Part shown: piece after piece, positions 7,581 to 14,208 of the stretch
How positions within the stretch are numbered: the first letter of the stretch is position 1
How the letters are laid out: each line of letters opens with the position of its first letter
Origin: a virus
DNA: 36,150 bases
Virus record (IMG/VR): IMGVR_UViG_3300010933_000069
Location: 1 to 36,150 of that record
Direction: 5' to 3' (one strand)
Notes under the pieces: model-generated
Database searches by the model: none
What the model was told of the DNA's origin: nothing
Seen by the model: the letters and a program-made list of their open reading frames with translations, nothing else
Position numbers and translations under genes: made by a program

Positions 7581-8665
7581 TCTTCATCCTTATTGCGCCA
7601 CATAGTAGCTATAGGGTGAAATGGCTTGCCTGTGTCTGTCAGATTTGCGTACTTCACGTTCACAAATTTACCGATAAATTGTGCTTTCTCGTCAAGAGCA
7701 TACAATTTTTCTTCAAAATCTCCAGGAGCCGTAACTCTGAACTGAATTCCACTTTTCATAACACATACTAAGATACCATACCCTTCCTTCGACGGAATTA
7801 TCTCTACAACTTTGAACTCATCATCCTCAAACCTCTTAATTTTTACAAGGCCCTTGGATCTTTTACCATCCTCATACGCAAAACCATCTCTACGAAGTAT
7901 CAAACCTTCATAGCCGTCCTCAATTGACCTACTTAACATTCGTGAGATATCGCTCTCATCAAAATTCAGATCAGTTGGTGCATAATACACTGGGTGTCTT
8001 AGACAGAGGCCAGCTATTATCGCTAACCTAGCGGTGTAATACAATTTTTCTTCTGTGATTACATCGTACACGATGTAAAGCAATTGCTTTGTCATAGGCT
8101 GTCTACGCTTAACTAACGATGTTATCTTTTGCAGCGAATAGCCATGAATATAAAGTTCACCATCTAGAGTATCGCCTGGATTAAGACCAGATAACTTAAT
8201 TTCATACATTATTTCTGGAATTGTAGCTATGATTTTTCCGTTCCTGGAATACGCAGTATACTCAGTGCCGTCATAATGAATTAGACAGCGGTGACCATCA
8301 TACTTGCACTGCATCATAGAACTTTTGTAGTCGATTTTACAGACTCTATTGAACGGATACGCAAGCATTGGCTTTAGGAAGCCTAGTTTGTTCACAGGCT
8401 TGTTATTTATAGCGTGAAGCCTATCAGTTACGTACCCTTGGTCAAGCTTTTTGTTGATGCGTGAGTTTACTCGAGATATGAGCTGTTCATTAAGAGATCT
8501 ACCAGCTAGGCCATCTTCAATCAGCTCTTCTTGAACTTGCTGGAGCCCGCCGTCATCGCCCCAGGAAATAAAAATCGCATCATCTTCATGGTATATGCTC
8601 CAAACCTGGAGCTTACCGGAAGCATCCTGGCGATACAGATAAGTTGTTTCAATTTTTACTTCCAT
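7577..8665 (-). CDS. ATP-dependent DNA ligase
   Basis: A 362-residue ligase. The nucleotidylation motif KYDG is at Lys121, followed by SRNGK, LDGELYIHG (motif III), EGLILRR (motif IV) and KIKRF (motif V). An OB-fold-like C-terminal domain follows (about 270-360). The first 100 residues form a separate domain that includes a WSIYHEDD stretch resembling WGR-type modules seen in some phage ligases. It seals nicks in DNA using ATP. The start overlaps the previous stop (TAATG at 8665) within the leftward replication operon. Confidence 0.9.
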   Translation of the reverse strand: MEVKIETTYLYRQDASGKLQVWSIYHEDDAIFISWGDDGGLQQVQEELIEDGLAGRSLNEQLISRVNSRINKKLDQGYVTDRLHAINNKPVNKLGFLKPMLAYPFNRVCKIDYKSSMMQCKYDGHRCLIHYDGTEYTAYSRNGKIIATIPEIMYEIKLSGLNPGDTLDGELYIHGYSLQKITSLVKRRQPMTKQLLYIVYDVITEEKLYYTARLAIIAGLCLRHPVYYAPTDLNFDESDISRMLSRSIEDGYEGLILRRDGFAYEDGKRSKGLVKIKRFEDDEFKVVEIIPSKEGYGILVCVMKSGIQFRVTAPGDFEEKLYALDEKAQFIGKFVNVKYANLTDTGKPFHPIATMWRNKDEE

Positions 8666-8871
8666 TATCTGATTCGCAATTCGGAGCCAAGACCACAGAA
8701 CATGAAATCTAAAGGCAATTCAGCATCATCTTCAGGCATACTGTGCGACTGGAGGTGCGGAGATATGCTCTCTCCGTCGATTGATACCATTGGAAAACCG
8801 CATGAATCACAAGGATCATCGTTAGTTGAAGTCCACTTTTCACTACGACATGAGACGCACTTGACTATCAT
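8665..8871 (-). CDS. Small zinc-ribbon protein
   Basis: A 68-residue protein with CVSC (residues 5-8) and CDSCG (about 21-25), spaced like a zinc ribbon, then a mainly acidic C-terminal half. The start has the repeated phage box AAAGGGGTTAATC just upstream. Function is unknown; small zinc ribbons of this kind often bind nucleic acids or protein partners. Confidence 0.6.
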   Translation of the reverse strand: MIVKCVSCRSEKWTSTNDDPCDSCGFPMVSIDGESISPHLQSHSMPEDDAELPLDFMFCGLGSELRIR

Positions 8872-8887
8872 GATTAACCCCTTTCAT

Positions 8888-9010
8888 TTATATTTCACAA
8901 TCTTCATCATCATCGAAAATTTCAAACGCGAAAAACGGCCACTCCAAATAAAAATCAAATGCGAATGCAACCGTATTCTTATTGGTATGAATTTCTACGA
9001 TTATTCGCAA
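8888..9010 (-). CDS. Small acidic-tailed protein with TTG start
   Basis: A 40-residue frame starting with TTG at 9010 and ending in TAA at 8888-8890, just before the next gene's ribosome-binding box. The box AAAGGGGTTATCAA immediately precedes the TTG, the same sequence as upstream of the other leftward genes, which is the main reason to call it. The product begins RIIVEIHTNKNTVAFAF, then an aromatic-rich strand and a DDDEDCEI acidic end. No family recognised. Confidence 0.5.
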   Translation of the reverse strand: MRIIVEIHTNKNTVAFAFDFYLEWPFFAFEIFDDDEDCEI

Positions 9011-9028
9011 TTGATAACCCCTTTCATT

Positions 9029-9325
9029 TGGAACACGTAAAAAGCGGGAATGGCGACCTATTAATGTGCCGCTATTCTCCTCACAAGAGCGCTGGCTTTG
9101 TCCCTGTAGGATTGTGAGTCCCCAGTAGTTTGTCCAGCCTTCATTAAATCACTCCCGCTTCCTATGGTGGCTACTCCTCGTAGGTTTCGCCTCCACTTGA
9201 AACCCGTCCGACTTTGCGCAGAAGTCTAGTTACCGGGCTTGTTCAAACGTTGTTGAGAGTTGTACCAGAAAGAGAAAGATTTGAGTTAGTTTAGCGCATA
9301 GGCAACCCCCTTACTTATACGGTTG
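9029..9325. other. Structured mostly noncoding region downstream of an HNH gene
   Basis: Nearly 300 bases with few long frames and many self-complementary stretches on the leftward strand: GACTT with AAGTC (around 9212-9230) nested between AAGCCCG and CGGGTTT; CTAC with GTAG; GCTGG with CCAGC; and GAATAGCG with CGCCATTC. A repeated GGACAAA is also present. It lies directly 3' of a free HNH gene. It could be a structured RNA, a degenerate group I intron or a leader for the downstream gene. I do not see a complete set of group I core elements. Confidence 0.4.
9061..9144 (-). CDS. Possible 27-residue miniprotein
   Basis: ATG at 9144 with GGGAG upstream (spacing about 7) opens a frame to TAA at 9061-9063 encoding a basic peptide (MKAGQTTGDSQSYRDKASAL, then VRRIAAH). 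The same frame is open upstream to a TAG without a standard start. It lies inside a strongly structured stretch, so it may be chance. Kept because the start site is reasonable and the peptide has a protein-like composition. Confidence 0.3.
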   Translation of the reverse strand: MKAGQTTGDSQSYRDKASALVRRIAAH

Positions 9326-9760
9326 TTACAAATGTGTCCAGCTTTTGCCTATTTTTATACTGCGAATTGTATGATAACTAACACTATATTGATCAGCAAG
9401 TGAATATCGTGAATCTTTTGATGCTCGAATTTCTAAAACTTCTTTCTCATTCAAAACAGTTGTTCCTGAGCGACCCCTCACATACATATCTCTTGCGTTG
9501 TCTTTTTGCGTACCATCACTTAAATGTTTTGGATTAACGCAGAGAGGCGTATCGCATGAATGAAGAACATTATTTTTAGGTTGAGATCCATGAGATAATG
9601 CATAAGCTACTCTATGAGCATACATTATTTCACACTTAGCCGCAACTTTCCCATAACCCTTGCCCCATTGCGGTCCATCCCAAATTACACAGTCGCCTTT
9701 TTGATGTTTTGGAGTTTGCATGAATTTTGTAACGATAAATTTTGACATACCGTTCATCAT
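9326..9760 (-). CDS. HNH homing endonuclease
   Basis: A 144-residue protein with the phage HNH core HSCDTPLCVNPKHL, preceded by the AHRVAYAL helix and followed by the DNARDMYVRGRS linker typical of free-standing homing endonucleases. The C-terminal 40 residues (EKEVLEIRASKD, then a helix-turn-helix-like YSVSYHTIRSIKIG) would bind target DNA. ATG at 9748 (MSKFIV) is an equally good start; neither has a strong ribosome-binding site. It stands alone between a terminator and a structured region, as a recent insertion would. Confidence 0.85.
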   Translation of the reverse strand: MMNGMSKFIVTKFMQTPKHQKGDCVIWDGPQWGKGYGKVAAKCEIMYAHRVAYALSHGSQPKNNVLHSCDTPLCVNPKHLSDGTQKDNARDMYVRGRSGTTVLNEKEVLEIRASKDSRYSLADQYSVSYHTIRSIKIGKSWTHL

Positions 9761-9829
9761 AGCTTTAGAAGCTTAGCGCACTTTTCTTGACATAGCTAGC
9801 CCTACTCTAAAAAGCGTATAGGCATTAAC

Positions 9830-9859
9830 AAAAAAGGCGACTCGGTTTCCCGAGCCGTC
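9830..9859 (-). terminator. Rho-independent terminator, leftward
   Basis: Read leftward, GACGGCTCGG (9859-9850), loop GAAA, CCGAGTCGCC (9845-9836), then six T (9835-9830). The stem is about 9 of 10 pairs with a GNRA-type loop and an immediate U-run. It would end leftward transcripts of the small-gene array before the HNH gene, which therefore probably has weaker or separate expression. Confidence 0.85.
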
Positions 9860-9871
9860 TAATTTGCTACA

Positions 9872-9926
9872 ATCATCTGGATCTTTAGAGCGTAATTGGA
9901 ACTCTTGTTTGCATTATCCAGATGAT
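9872..9926 (-). repeat. 11-bp perfect inverted repeat after the array
   Basis: ATCATCTGGAT at 9872-9882 is matched exactly by ATCCAGATGAT at 9916-9926, with a 33-base spacer that contains a further short pairing (AGAG with CTCT). It lies between the last array gene and the terminator. It resembles the large hairpins in the intergenic elements of this array but has no gene start behind it. Possible RNA stability or processing hairpin. Confidence 0.65.
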
Positions 9927-9928
9927 CG

Positions 9929-10024
9929 TTACAGCGGACGCTCCAGCCAAGAGCCAACGAGAATAACAAAGATAAAAAGAGCGATCGCAAATCCAGTCGA
10001 ATGTCGATCAATCCATTCAAACAT
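9929..10024 (-). CDS. Small single-TM membrane protein
   Basis: A 31-residue protein (MFEWIDRHSTGFAIALFIFV then ILVGSWLERPL) with one membrane span. The ATG at 10024 has AAAAGGGG at good distance and overlaps the end of the preceding gene in another frame. It is below normal gene-calling size. Role unknown; small membrane peptides in early phage regions often disturb host membrane processes, but that is only a possibility. Confidence 0.55.
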   Translation of the reverse strand: MFEWIDRHSTGFAIALFIFVILVGSWLERPL

Positions 10025-10244
10025 CAATTTTCCCCTTTTGCGGTACGTTTTTGTAGGCTTTAGCCAAACTATCAAGGGCAAACCTTGATCCTTCTGGATC
10101 TTTGTACCTTGCCGCAACCGCAGCTCTTTTAGCTACGATAAGACCACCCCAAACAACGTGAGTCCAATGGTCATCCCAGTCAGCGTCATCGTCAAAGGCA
10201 GCCATCGTAACATCCAGCAACGCTTCGATTCTTCTCGGCTTCAT
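10017..10244 (-). CDS. Hypothetical small protein
   Basis: A 75-residue, mixed-charge, probably alpha-helical protein (RRIEALLDVTMAAFDDDADW, AKRAAVAARYKDP). GAGGTGGG precedes the start, which overlaps the stop of the gene before (TAATG at 10244). No recognised family. It is the third of four tightly coupled genes (10554 down to 9929). Confidence 0.6.
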   Translation of the reverse strand: MKPRRIEALLDVTMAAFDDDADWDDHWTHVVWGGLIVAKRAAVAARYKDPEGSRFALDSLAKAYKNVPQKGKIDV

Positions 10245-10381
10245 TAGTTCCCACCTCGCTCGCCCTTCTTTGTCGGCCTAATATAGAGACTCCCACAATG
10301 GCCGCAAATTCTTGGAGGTGAGATGGATACGTAGCTTCTCACCTGAAAGCATCGCAAGCATTTATAGAACTGAATGCTCAT
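10244..10381 (-). CDS. 45-residue zinc-ribbon miniprotein
   Basis: The ATG at 10381 overlaps the previous stop (ATGA) and the frame ends in TAA overlapping the next start. Two Cys pairs, CLRC (residues 8-11) and CGHC (residues 27-30), form a likely zinc ribbon, followed by a basic tail (RPTKKGERGG). The coupling at both ends makes a real gene likely despite its size. Function unknown. Confidence 0.6.
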   Translation of the reverse strand: MSIQFYKCLRCFQVRSYVSISPPRICGHCGSLYIRPTKKGERGGN

Positions 10382-10554
10382 GACGGGCGGTCGATCACGT
10401 GATACCCATAATCGCTATCCATCTCTTTTGCACGTTGATTGCGAGCCTCTGCGTCCTTGGATGCCTCATCCTTATCGGTGAAAGCAGCGATGAAACTTTT
10501 GGCCGAGGAGACAACCCAAAATGGCCTGTCGTAAATCCTACTATGATCATTCAT
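10378..10554 (-). CDS. 58-residue hypothetical protein
   Basis: Preceded by the conserved AAAGGGGTTAAGC box, starting ATG at 10554 and ending TGA at 10378-10380. The sequence MNDHSRIYDRPFWVVSSAKS continues with a charged helix (DKDEASKDAEARNQRAKEMD) and ends DRPS. The WVVSSAKSF-type strand followed by a helix resembles small alpha/beta phage proteins, but no family is recognised. First gene of a four-gene coupled set. Confidence 0.65.
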   Translation of the reverse strand: MNDHSRIYDRPFWVVSSAKSFIAAFTDKDEASKDAEARNQRAKEMDSDYGYHVIDRPS

Positions 10555-10632
10555 GCTTAACCCCTTTATTTAGAAATCTCAGCATTAAGATTCCCATATC
10601 CACGACACGCCTGTGCCGGGGATAAAGCAGAC
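10555..10632 (-). promoter_or_regulatory. Intergenic structured element, copy 0 (divergent)
   Basis: Leftward reading begins right after a stop codon and ends with AAAGGGGTTAAGC and ATG. It has a hairpin TATCC-CCGGCAC/GTGTCG-TGGATA and a second hairpin AATCT/AGATT just before the ribosome-binding box. The layout (large hairpin, small hairpin, box) matches the other copies, but the arm sequences differ, so it is the most divergent member. Confidence 0.5.
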
Positions 10633-10947
10633 TTAATACTCTTGGATAAGCAGTAGAAGTTCACGCATATAATCAGCGGACACTTCTATAGTACGCTCGT
10701 CATTCTTGGGATTGCTCAAAACGTTCACAGCTGCAGTTCTCAGTCTCACAGTATAATCTGCGGGCTTCCCAACTTCTTCGATCTTGTCATCGATCAAGTT
10801 GAGGCTGGTATGGATAGTCCTGACTAGATTTCTCCACTACGGCAAATTTTCTTCGACAATTTCATGCTCTTCAAGCAATTCGTTTAGCATTACGTCGATT
10901 TCTTCTGCCCATCTATATCCAGAAAACTTGTTATCATTATCGCTCAT
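10633..10947 (-). CDS. Hypothetical protein interrupted by an in-frame TAG
   Basis: ATG at 10947 follows the AAAGGGGTTAAG box exactly. The frame runs 36 codons (MSDNDNKFSGYRWAEEIDVM, then an acidic helix ending EENLP), meets TAG at 10837-10839, then stays open for another 67 codons (WRNLVRTIHTSLNLIDDKIE through MRELLLLIQEY) to TAA at 10633-10635, directly before the next element. No start codon suits the second part alone. The whole 103-residue product looks like one alpha-helical protein. Options: nonsense mutation, sequence error, or amber readthrough. TAG is a normal stop elsewhere here. Confidence 0.6.
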
Positions 10948-11021
10948 CTTAACCCCTTTCAGATCTGAATTGATACTTCATTCCAGTTACTCTAGTTAGA
11001 GTAACCGGAATAAGCTATCAA
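10948..11021 (-). promoter_or_regulatory. Intergenic structured element, copy 1
   Basis: Starts at the base after a TAG stop and ends at the next ATG. Outer stem P1: TTGATA with TATCAA. Inner stem P2: ATTCCGGTTACTCT with AGAGTAACTGGAAT, 14 bp with one G-U, loop AACT. The flanks GCTT and GAAG are internal loop. In this copy the downstream arm is replaced by a 12-base palindrome (TTCAGATCTGAA) overlapping the AAAGGGGTTAAG box. Confidence 0.75.
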
Positions 11022-11318
11022 CTAAGCGCCCATCCTTGGAATCCTCATCTCTCTAGCTTTGTCAAGCCACCCTTTGATTTGCTCTAGATTACCTTGGGAG
11101 ATATTCTTCGCATATAGCGTCAAGTGGAGGCTAGATCCTGCGAATCCTGTATTGATGAACCAGGGATAAAATTCGTCAGGTGTAACGTTCGGGATACTAA
11201 CTTCAAAACGCCCTTCTCTGAGTCCAAATGGACCAGACTCATCTGTGAAGGTCGCTTCTGGAAATTTTTCCTTGATTACTTTCTGAGCCTCTGGCTCATA
11301 GATCAGATCTTGAAACAT
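11022..11318 (-). CDS. Hypothetical protein (98 aa)
   Basis: Starts after AAAGGGGTTAAGT and ends TAG at 11022-11024, which touches the next element. Alternating strands and helices (IPNVTPDEFYPWFINTGFAG, HLTLYAKNIS, then a basic helix) suggest a small globular alpha/beta protein. No family recognised. One of the cassette-like genes flanked by structured elements on both sides. Confidence 0.7.
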   Translation of the reverse strand: MFQDLIYEPEAQKVIKEKFPEATFTDESGPFGLREGRFEVSIPNVTPDEFYPWFINTGFAGSSLHLTLYAKNISQGNLEQIKGWLDKAREMRIPRMGA

Positions 11319-11390
11319 ACTTAACCCCTTTATGCGTACCGAATTGGTACTTTACTAGAATCACGTTAATGACCCTAGTAAGCTACCAAC
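11319..11390 (-). promoter_or_regulatory. Intergenic structured element, copy 2
   Basis: P1: TTGGTA with TACCAA. P2: TTACTAGGGTCA with TGATTCTAGTAA, 12 bp with two G-U, loop TTAACG. Alternative P3: GTACC with GGTAC across AATTC, so the arm GTACCAA can pair upstream (P1) or downstream (P3). The AAAGGGGTTAAGT box follows seven bases later. Confidence 0.8.
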
Positions 11391-12245
11391 TTATCTCTGA
11401 AGAAATTCGTACGCTTCTGTTTGCTCTTCTCTGCAAAACTGCTGCATTTCATAATCTTGTCCCCATTCACGTTCACAGTAAATGGCTATGCCTCTATGAT
11501 CTGCAGCAACTTTCTTTTTAGCTCTTTTAGCATCAGCAGTGGCAATTAACTTTCTCAGATCTTCATCATTACGTCGATTTATTTCAGCAACTGCTGGGAT
11601 TGCCTTTTCAAACTTAACGAGGCAATCATGTGCATCGCTCCAGTGAACCTCTTGGTCTTCAATCAATCCATCCTCCGCGCCAATGCCACCGTTTGTTATA
11701 AGGCAAGTCCTGTAATTATGAATAGGAAGATCGTATGGTGGATGTTTTTTTCCACGATGTGTAAAGCTAGCTGATGAGAGAAATACTTTGCGCATAAGCG
11801 TTCTGTTGTTATAGCACCATTCTGAATTTTCTCTGCCGGTCTCAGGATGTATGAATCCCACACACTTAGTTTTAAACCAATCCTCCATCCAAGGTGATTC
11901 ATCATGATGTGTTACAATGTATAGCTCTGGATCGCTCTTAGCTTTGCGGGCCGAGCGGTATACAACCAACATCGCTAATCGTTCACCAAAAGTTTTTTCA
12001 TTTGGCTCAGAGTCTTTTGCTACCGCAATTATTTTTGAATATATTGAAGAGCTACATCCTTGAACCATCCAGAGTAAACGATCTGCTTCCTCCACAGTGA
12101 ATTCAGCTGATTGGACATATTCTTCAAAAATATCCATCTTAGCTCGGCACTCTTTTTGATCAGAATCCATAAACTGAAGACGGATTACAATTGAGATCAG
12201 AACAATCGGCGCACTAATTAAAGCAATTTTTATTTTCTTACTCAT
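11391..12245 (-). CDS. Membrane-anchored or secreted hypothetical protein (284 aa)
   Basis: The ATG at 12245 follows AAAGGGGTTAAGAAT; the longer open frame upstream overlaps another gene and is rejected. Residues 1-25 (MSKKIKIALISAPIVLISIV) form an uncleaved signal anchor or signal peptide. The rest is soluble with six or more Cys (KECRAKM, QGCSSS, KCVGF, WCYNNR) and a C-terminal motif CEREWGQDYEMQQFCREEQ. That Cys-Trp-Asp-Met-Cys pattern recurs, from memory, in exported bacterial proteins of unknown function. Probably acts in the periplasm or at the inner membrane face; the Cys pairs fit disulfides. Longest gene of the array and unlike replication proteins. Confidence 0.7.
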   Translation of the reverse strand: MSKKIKIALISAPIVLISIVIRLQFMDSDQKECRAKMDIFEEYVQSAEFTVEEADRLLWMVQGCSSSIYSKIIAVAKDSEPNEKTFGERLAMLVVYRSARKAKSDPELYIVTHHDESPWMEDWFKTKCVGFIHPETGRENSEWCYNNRTLMRKVFLSSASFTHRGKKHPPYDLPIHNYRTCLITNGGIGAEDGLIEDQEVHWSDAHDCLVKFEKAIPAVAEINRRNDEDLRKLIATADAKRAKKKVAADHRGIAIYCEREWGQDYEMQQFCREEQTEAYEFLQR

Positions 12246-12322
12246 ATTCTTAACCCCTTTCATCGTGCCGCAATTGGCACTCGTTTCCCTGTAGCTTCTA
12301 ACTACAGGGAACCGGCTGCCAA
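12246..12322 (-). promoter_or_regulatory. Intergenic structured element, copy 3
   Basis: P1: TTGGCA with TGCCAA. P2: TTCCCTGTAG with CTACAGGGAA, 10 bp perfect, loop TTAGAAG. P3: GTGCC with GGCAC across AATTGC. Ends with AAAGGGGTTAAGAAT and ATG. Begins immediately after the TAG stop of the upstream gene. Confidence 0.85.
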
Positions 12323-12802
12323 CTACAGATACTCGATTCCACCACCACACAAGTGACAAGTATATTTCCAGGTGCGATTCAAGCGTCTACGCCCGGTATA
12401 CTCGTGGGTGCAATCTATGCATACGGCTACTACGAATGCCTTTTTACGCTTAAGGTGCTCGTAAGGATGGTATATATCTGGCTTGATCCCAAATATCTTA
12501 CACCATCGTGCCCACTCCCAACCATGGGCGCGGACATCTTGAGCGAAACAATGCGCCAGCTCGTGAAGGAACGTATTATAGATCGCATCCCAAGCGTTCC
12601 CTGGAGTTAGCCAAAGCCTACTAGCCAATCTAATGATATGCGTTCCATCGTTATACCTTGTAGCAGTACCTGCCTTACGCTTGTACTTAGCCTTGACCAC
12701 TTCAGTTATTCCAAGTTCAGGCCTTTTTGAAATTGCTACGAGCGCACCATCCATGTCGTAGCCTCGCCGTCGCAGCTCGGATATCATTTCATTGACTGTC
12801 AT
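12323..12802 (-). CDS. SprT-like zinc metallopeptidase
   Basis: A 159-residue protein with HELAH (His80, Glu81, His84) and a third ligand candidate His93 in AHGWEWARWCKIFG, the signature of SprT/Spartan-type proteases. A C-terminal zinc ribbon is formed by CIDC (128-131) and CHLC (149-152). A TTG three bases upstream of the ATG is also open. SprT-like proteases in eukaryotes cleave DNA-protein crosslinks; phage versions may degrade host DNA-bound proteins, which is inference. Unlike its neighbours it does not have an AAAGGGG box. Confidence 0.85.
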   Translation of the reverse strand: MTVNEMISELRRRGYDMDGALVAISKRPELGITEVVKAKYKRKAGTATRYNDGTHIIRLASRLWLTPGNAWDAIYNTFLHELAHCFAQDVRAHGWEWARWCKIFGIKPDIYHPYEHLKRKKAFVVAVCIDCTHEYTGRRRLNRTWKYTCHLCGGGIEYL

Positions 12803-12844
12803 CAACTTATGAGTCCCAAATCTTTGCTTCTCTCGATATGGCTA

Positions 12845-12955
12845 TTAACTTTCTCTGCGAATCTCGTCGAGAAGATCCTTCAGCATTTCGGCATCTTCGC
12901 CAGCTTCTGCGATCTTGCGATCGGCTTCAGATTCTTCTTTACGTGTCACTATCAT
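12845..12955 (-). CDS. 36-residue charged helical protein
   Basis: ATG at 12955 preceded by AAAGGGGTTGAGA, stop TAA at 12845-12847. The whole protein is one likely helix (TRKEESEADRKIAEAGEDAE then MLKDLLDEIRRES). Presence of a complete structured element and ribosome-binding box upstream makes it a genuine gene despite its size. Function unknown. Confidence 0.6.
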   Translation of the reverse strand: MIVTRKEESEADRKIAEAGEDAEMLKDLLDEIRRES

Positions 12956-13033
12956 TCTCAACCCCTTTCATCGTACTTCAATTAGTACGTCATTCCCATT
13001 ACTCTAATTAGAGTAACAGGAATAAGCTACTAA
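12956..13033 (-). promoter_or_regulatory. Intergenic structured element, copy 4
   Basis: P1: TTAGTA with TACTAA. P2: ATTCCTGTTACTCT with AGAGTAATGGGAAT, 14 bp with two wobbles, loop AATT. P3: GTACT with AGTAC across AATTGA. Compared with copies 2 and 3, both paired positions change together (A-T for G-C), which is true covariation in all three arms. Box AAAGGGGTTGAG. Confidence 0.85.
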
Positions 13034-13399
13034 CTAAGCAGCCAGCTTGACTGCTAGTCGCGCGATGTCGGTTCGATTGAACGCAACGTTACTGATAACC
13101 TTGCGCCCGGTGTCACGAGTCACATAGCCCATCGACGCCATGATGCGCGCCGCGCGGGAGCGAGCCTTGTCACAGTTGTCCTGGTCGATAACGCGAATCG
13201 CTACGTGATCGTCCATACCTCTGTGGGCTTCACCGATCATGTCGATTCGGATATGGTAGCCTTCCGTCTCGACTGTGATCCTACCGTCCAGCTTGGAGCG
13301 AAGAGAATCATACGCCGAAACCTTGATCCCAGTGGACTCCGCGTCCAGGTTACGTCGCAGATCATCGGCCCATTTGTTTACACGAATATTTCTTGCCAT
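13034..13399 (-). CDS. Hypothetical basic protein (121 aa)
   Basis: Box AAAGGGGTTAAGCT precedes ATG at 13399. The protein is basic and alpha/beta (RNIRVNKWADDLRRN, GYHIRIDMIGEAHRG, DKARSRAARIMASMG) and ends in a helix (RTDIARLAVKLAA). The composition suggests nucleic-acid or ribosome association but no family is recognised. Stop TAG abuts element copy 4. Codon use is more GC-rich than in neighbouring array genes. Confidence 0.7.
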   Translation of the reverse strand: MARNIRVNKWADDLRRNLDAESTGIKVSAYDSLRSKLDGRITVETEGYHIRIDMIGEAHRGMDDHVAIRVIDQDNCDKARSRAARIMASMGYVTRDTGRKVISNVAFNRTDIARLAVKLAA

Positions 13400-13479
13400 A
13401 GCTTAACCCCTTTATTTCGTATCGAAATTGATACGTCATACCGCCAACGCTTTTAAGCGTTGACGGTATAAGCTACCAA
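13400..13479 (-). promoter_or_regulatory. Intergenic structured element, copy 5
   Basis: P1: TTGGTA with TATCAA (one G-U). P2: ATACCGTCAACGCT with AGCGTTGGCGGTAT, 14 bp with one wobble, loop TAAA. P3: GTATC with GATAC across AATTTC. The box AAAGGGGTTAAGCT and ATG follow. The element starts right after TAA at 13480-13482, the end of a seven-residue remnant frame. Confidence 0.85.
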
Positions 13480-13560
13480 TTAGGCTGGTTGATCGGCAAC
13501 CATTTAACTTGGAACACTCGGATAGTCTTATGACTACCTACCAAGCACCTAAACCAGAAG
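13480..13560 (-). other. Vestigial cassette: degenerate element plus 7-codon remnant
   Basis: Reading leftward from the stop of the 215-residue gene there is CTTGG paired with CCAAG around TAGTC/GACTA (loop ATAA), then AAGTTAA and ATG at 13503, a seven-residue frame (MVADQPA) and TAA at 13480. This keeps the order of a normal unit: stop, hairpin, shortened box, start, stop. It looks like an array unit whose gene body and most of the ribosome-binding box were deleted. Confidence 0.45.
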
Positions 13561-14208
13561 CTAGCCAGCTTGGACGCTACGTACCACGCCCAGGATGCGC
13601 TTGTAGAAGCGCGCCTGACTCGCCTTCTTGCCTTGCTCCTTGACCCAGGCATCGAACTCAGCATCCGTGGATCCAGGATTGGCCGTCACCCATGCCAGGA
13701 ACTTGGTACGGAAGCCAGTGCGAGCACCTCCACCACCGCCGGTTCCCTTGGGCTTTGTCGGCAGCTCGATCTTCTGCTCTGCGGCGAACTTCTTCAGAGT
13801 CGCCAGAGCCTGCTTCTCGTCGGTGGCATCCAGCTCCTGAGCCAGATACTCGCAGATCTTTGTGACTTCGTTCCAATCCTTCGGAGCGAAGTCAACCTTG
13901 AGAAGCAGCTCGCTCGCCTGTTCGAGACGATCTTTGGAACTCATGCGAATTCCCAGATCTTCCAGAACTCTACGAAGCAGCCGTCCAGCTTTCTTGAACG
14001 GAAAGCCTCCCTGCTGAATCAGCGTGATTGCCATTTCATCCTCGCTCTTGCCAGCCTTGGCAAGCGGCTCGATGATCTCACGCGCCTTGGCCATTTCGAG
14101 CTGAAGCTGACTCGGCTCCGCTGCCACAGCAGGCTCCGCTTCCTGATTGCCAATAGTGACAATCATTCCAGCTGCCTTGGAATACTTGCGGGTTTTTCTT
14201 GTGGACAT
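13561..14208 (-). CDS. Hypothetical protein, helical with Gly-rich linker (215 aa)
   Basis: Starts after AAGGGGTTAAGACAAA. Basic N-terminus (MSTRKTRKYSKAAG), a helical central part (about 40-150; RLLRRVLEDLGIRMSSKDRL, KICEYLAQELDATDEK), a glycine-rich linker (GTGGGGGARTG, about 160-170) and a C-terminal basic helical domain (FRTKFLAWVTANPGSTDAEF, KASQARFYKRILGV). The two-domain basic layout suggests DNA or RNA binding, but no family is recognised. GC-rich codon use compared with its neighbours suggests a different origin. Confidence 0.65.
   Translation of the reverse strand: MSTRKTRKYSKAAGMIVTIGNQEAEPAVAAEPSQLQLEMAKAREIIEPLAKAGKSEDEMAITLIQQGGFPFKKAGRLLRRVLEDLGIRMSSKDRLEQASELLLKVDFAPKDWNEVTKICEYLAQELDATDEKQALATLKKFAAEQKIELPTKPKGTGGGGGARTGFRTKFLAWVTANPGSTDAEFDAWVKEQGKKASQARFYKRILGVVRSVQAG

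Noticed and set aside
12323-12359. Longer start for the 284-residue array protein (up to 12359)
   Set aside because: It would run through structured element copy 3 and into the SprT-like gene; the ATG at 12245 has the conserved start box and a signal-anchor N-terminus.
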